Made by a program: the position numbers and the translations under genes | Shown: positions 62,761 through 64,000 of the stretch, in pieces | Numbering within the stretch: position 1 is the stretch's first letter | Layout of the letters: every line of letters begins with the position of its first letter | Notes under the pieces: model-generated | What the model was told of the DNA's origin: nothing | The model's input: only the letters and a program-made list of their open reading frames with translations | The model's database searches: none | Source: Nocardioides sp. 503 | GTDB taxonomy: Bacteria; Actinomycetota; Actinomycetes; Propionibacteriales; Nocardioidaceae | Direction: 5' to 3' | Assembly: GCF_004522095.1 (NCBI RefSeq) | Contig: NZ_SPUI01000004.1 | Location: forward strand, 62,001-126,000 | DNA length: 64,000 bases

Positions 62761-63774
62761 TCACGCCTGCGCGGCGACGTGCTCCTCGATCTCGCCCAGC
62801 ACGCGTGCCTTGACGTCCTCGGGCGCGAAGGACACCTCGACCGCCGTACGCGCCAGGTCGGCGACGCCGCGGTCGTCCAGATCGAGCAGGTCGGCGGCGA
62901 TCTCGTACTCGCGGTTGAGCGTGGTGCCGAACATCGGCGGGTCGTCGGAGTTGATCGTGACGACCACCCCGGCGTCGACGAACGCCCGCAGCGGGTGCTC
63001 GGCCAGGGTCGCGACCGCGCGGGTCGCAAGGTTGGAGGACGGGCAGACCTCCAGCGGGATCCGGTGCTCGGCGAGGTGCGCCAGCAGCGCGGGGTCGGCC
63101 GCCGAGGAGGTCCCGTGGCCGATGCGCTCCGCGCCCAGCAGCCGCACGGCGTCCCAGACGGTCTCTGGGCCGGTCGTCTCCCCCGCGTGCGGCACCGAGT
63201 GGAGCCCGGCGGCGCGCGCGGCGGTGAAGTGCGGCTCGAACTGCGGGCGCGGCACCCCGATCTCGGGGCCTCCCAGCCCGAACCCGACCAGGCCCTCGGG
63301 CCGGTGGTCGAGCGCGTAGCGCAGCGTGTCGTCCGCAGCCGGCAGCCCCGACTCGCCGGGGATGTCGTAGATCCAGCGCAGCACCAGCCCGAAGTCGCGC
63401 TCGGCCGACAGCCGGGCGTCCTCGATGGCCTCGGTGTAGGCCTCGATCGCGATCCCCGCCGCCACCGACGTGTACGGCGTGCAGGTGAGCTCGGCGTAGC
63501 GCAGCGACTGCGCCTGGGACATCTCACGGGCGATCTCGTAGGTGAGGTAGCGCAGGTCCTCCGGCGTGCGGATCAGCCCGACCACCGCGAGGTAGACGTC
63601 GATGAAGTGCGCGAAGTCGCGGAACTCGAAGAACGACCGCAGCGCGTCCGGGTCGGACGGCACCGTGCCCGGGTGCCGCTCGGCCAGCTCGCTGACGATC
63701 CGGGGCGAGGCGGATCCGATGTGGTGGACGTGCAGCTCGGCCTTGGGCAGCCGTGAGATGAAGTCGTCGCTCAT
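62761..63774 (-). CDS. add: Adenosine deaminase
   Basis: A 337-residue TIM-barrel deaminase. Zinc ligands: HVHH near residue 15 (KAELHVHHIGSAS), HAGETTGPETVWDA with the His near 195, and SDDPPMFG with catalytic Asp pair; HGTSS carries the general base. It converts adenosine to inosine. The first motif has HVHH-IG where classical enzymes have HLHL-DG, a variant I associate with an actinobacterial subgroup. ATG 63774 begins the family-like sequence. Confidence 0.9.
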   Translation of the reverse strand: MSDDFISRLPKAELHVHHIGSASPRIVSELAERHPGTVPSDPDALRSFFEFRDFAHFIDVYLAVVGLIRTPEDLRYLTYEIAREMSQAQSLRYAELTCTPYTSVAAGIAIEAYTEAIEDARLSAERDFGLVLRWIYDIPGESGLPAADDTLRYALDHRPEGLVGFGLGGPEIGVPRPQFEPHFTAARAAGLHSVPHAGETTGPETVWDAVRLLGAERIGHGTSSAADPALLAHLAEHRIPLEVCPSSNLATRAVATLAEHPLRAFVDAGVVVTINSDDPPMFGTTLNREYEIAADLLDLDDRGVADLARTAVEVSFAPEDVKARVLGEIEEHVAAQA

Positions 63775-63834
63775 CCCCGCGATGCTGCCAGCCGCCCGGC
63801 CAGATGCGCGAAACCGCGGCACCCCGCCGTGCCT

Positions 63835-64000
63835 CACTCCAGCTCGGCGACCAGGTTGTCCGCGATCTCCTCGATCGTCCGACCGTCCTGGTAGGCCTTG
63901 CCGTCGAGCAGGATGGTCGGCGTGCTGCTGACCCCCGCGTCCGCCGCCGCCTTCGTCGCGTCCTCGACCCAGTCCTTCTCCGTGAGCCCCTCGATGCCCG
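63835..64000 (-). CDS. DsbA/thioredoxin-fold protein, C-terminal end only
   Basis: The minus-strand frame ending at a TGA at 63835 reads GIEGLTEKDWVEDATKAA, then DAGVSSTPTILLDGK and an Ile/Glu-rich last helix. The VSSTPT sequence is the cis-proline loop of DsbA-like thioredoxin-fold proteins, with a typical final strand and helix. The catalytic CxxC would lie outside the window. Likely an exported thiol-disulfide oxidoreductase. Confidence 0.75.

Overview
The window is about 64 kb of very GC-rich DNA with GTG/ATG starts, many 1-11 bp gene overlaps and one tRNA. It shows a Flp/Tad pilus locus, a dynamin-like GTPase pair next to an SSB, a DtxR-free but Fur-like iron promoter, Ser/Thr kinase and many LuxR/TetR/MarR/LacI/LysR regulators. 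This fits a chromosomal region of an actinobacterium, most likely Nocardioides or a close relative (Nocardioidaceae). I see no phage, insertion sequence, integrase, CRISPR array or plasmid gene. The window starts inside a response-regulator gene and ends inside a DsbA-like gene.

Layout. 1-588: end of a DesR-like response regulator. 593-9636 (-): one eight-gene catabolic operon (CoA transferase, ribose-type ABC permease, ATPase, binding protein, cupin, alcohol dehydrogenase, aldehyde dehydrogenase, HMG-CoA lyase) facing a LysR regulator with a clear T-N11-A box between them. The enzymes form a plausible path alcohol -> aldehyde -> acid -> CoA thioester -> acetyl-CoA + acetoacetate, so mevalonate or a similar 3-hydroxy-3-methyl compound is a candidate substrate (inference). 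10701-12228: TetR regulator and SGNH hydrolase. 12205-16746 (-): Tad pilus genes (cpaF, tadB, tadC, small pilin-like gene, three TadE/TadG-like genes). 17070-17499: frameshifted secreted protein. 17542-23530 (-): a 1450-residue secreted protein with two sets of seven RCC1-like repeats and Ig-like repeats, preceded by a LuxR regulator. 23689-30057: secreted endonuclease/phosphatase-fold enzyme, MarR/SDR pair with a palindromic operator, and a 1069-residue RTX protein with a gluzincin-type HExxH site.

30267-37065: iron block with a FecBCD-type ABC transporter under a Fur-like box, methyltransferases, an XRE-cupin regulator, a siderophore-interacting protein and a VanY-like carboxypeptidase. 37220-38703: ECF sigma factor and membrane-anchored partner. 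38684-45474 (-): LacI-controlled CUT1 sugar importer with an acetyl esterase translationally coupled to a sucrose phosphorylase; import of acylated sucrose is proposed (inference). 45515-54500: YjdF-like membrane protein, EttA, SSB, two dynamin-like GTPases, PrsW protease, aminopeptidase P. 54518-57190: small zinc-ribbon-like protein, Ser/Thr kinase, tRNA-Arg(TCT), and a long perfect inverted repeat. 57191-62673: MOSC protein and a compact cluster of glycosyltransferase, PIG-L deacetylase/NodS-like methyltransferase fusion, acyl-CoA-dehydrogenase-like protein, response regulator and a second PIG-L deacetylase. 62761-64000: adenosine deaminase and the tail of a DsbA-like protein.
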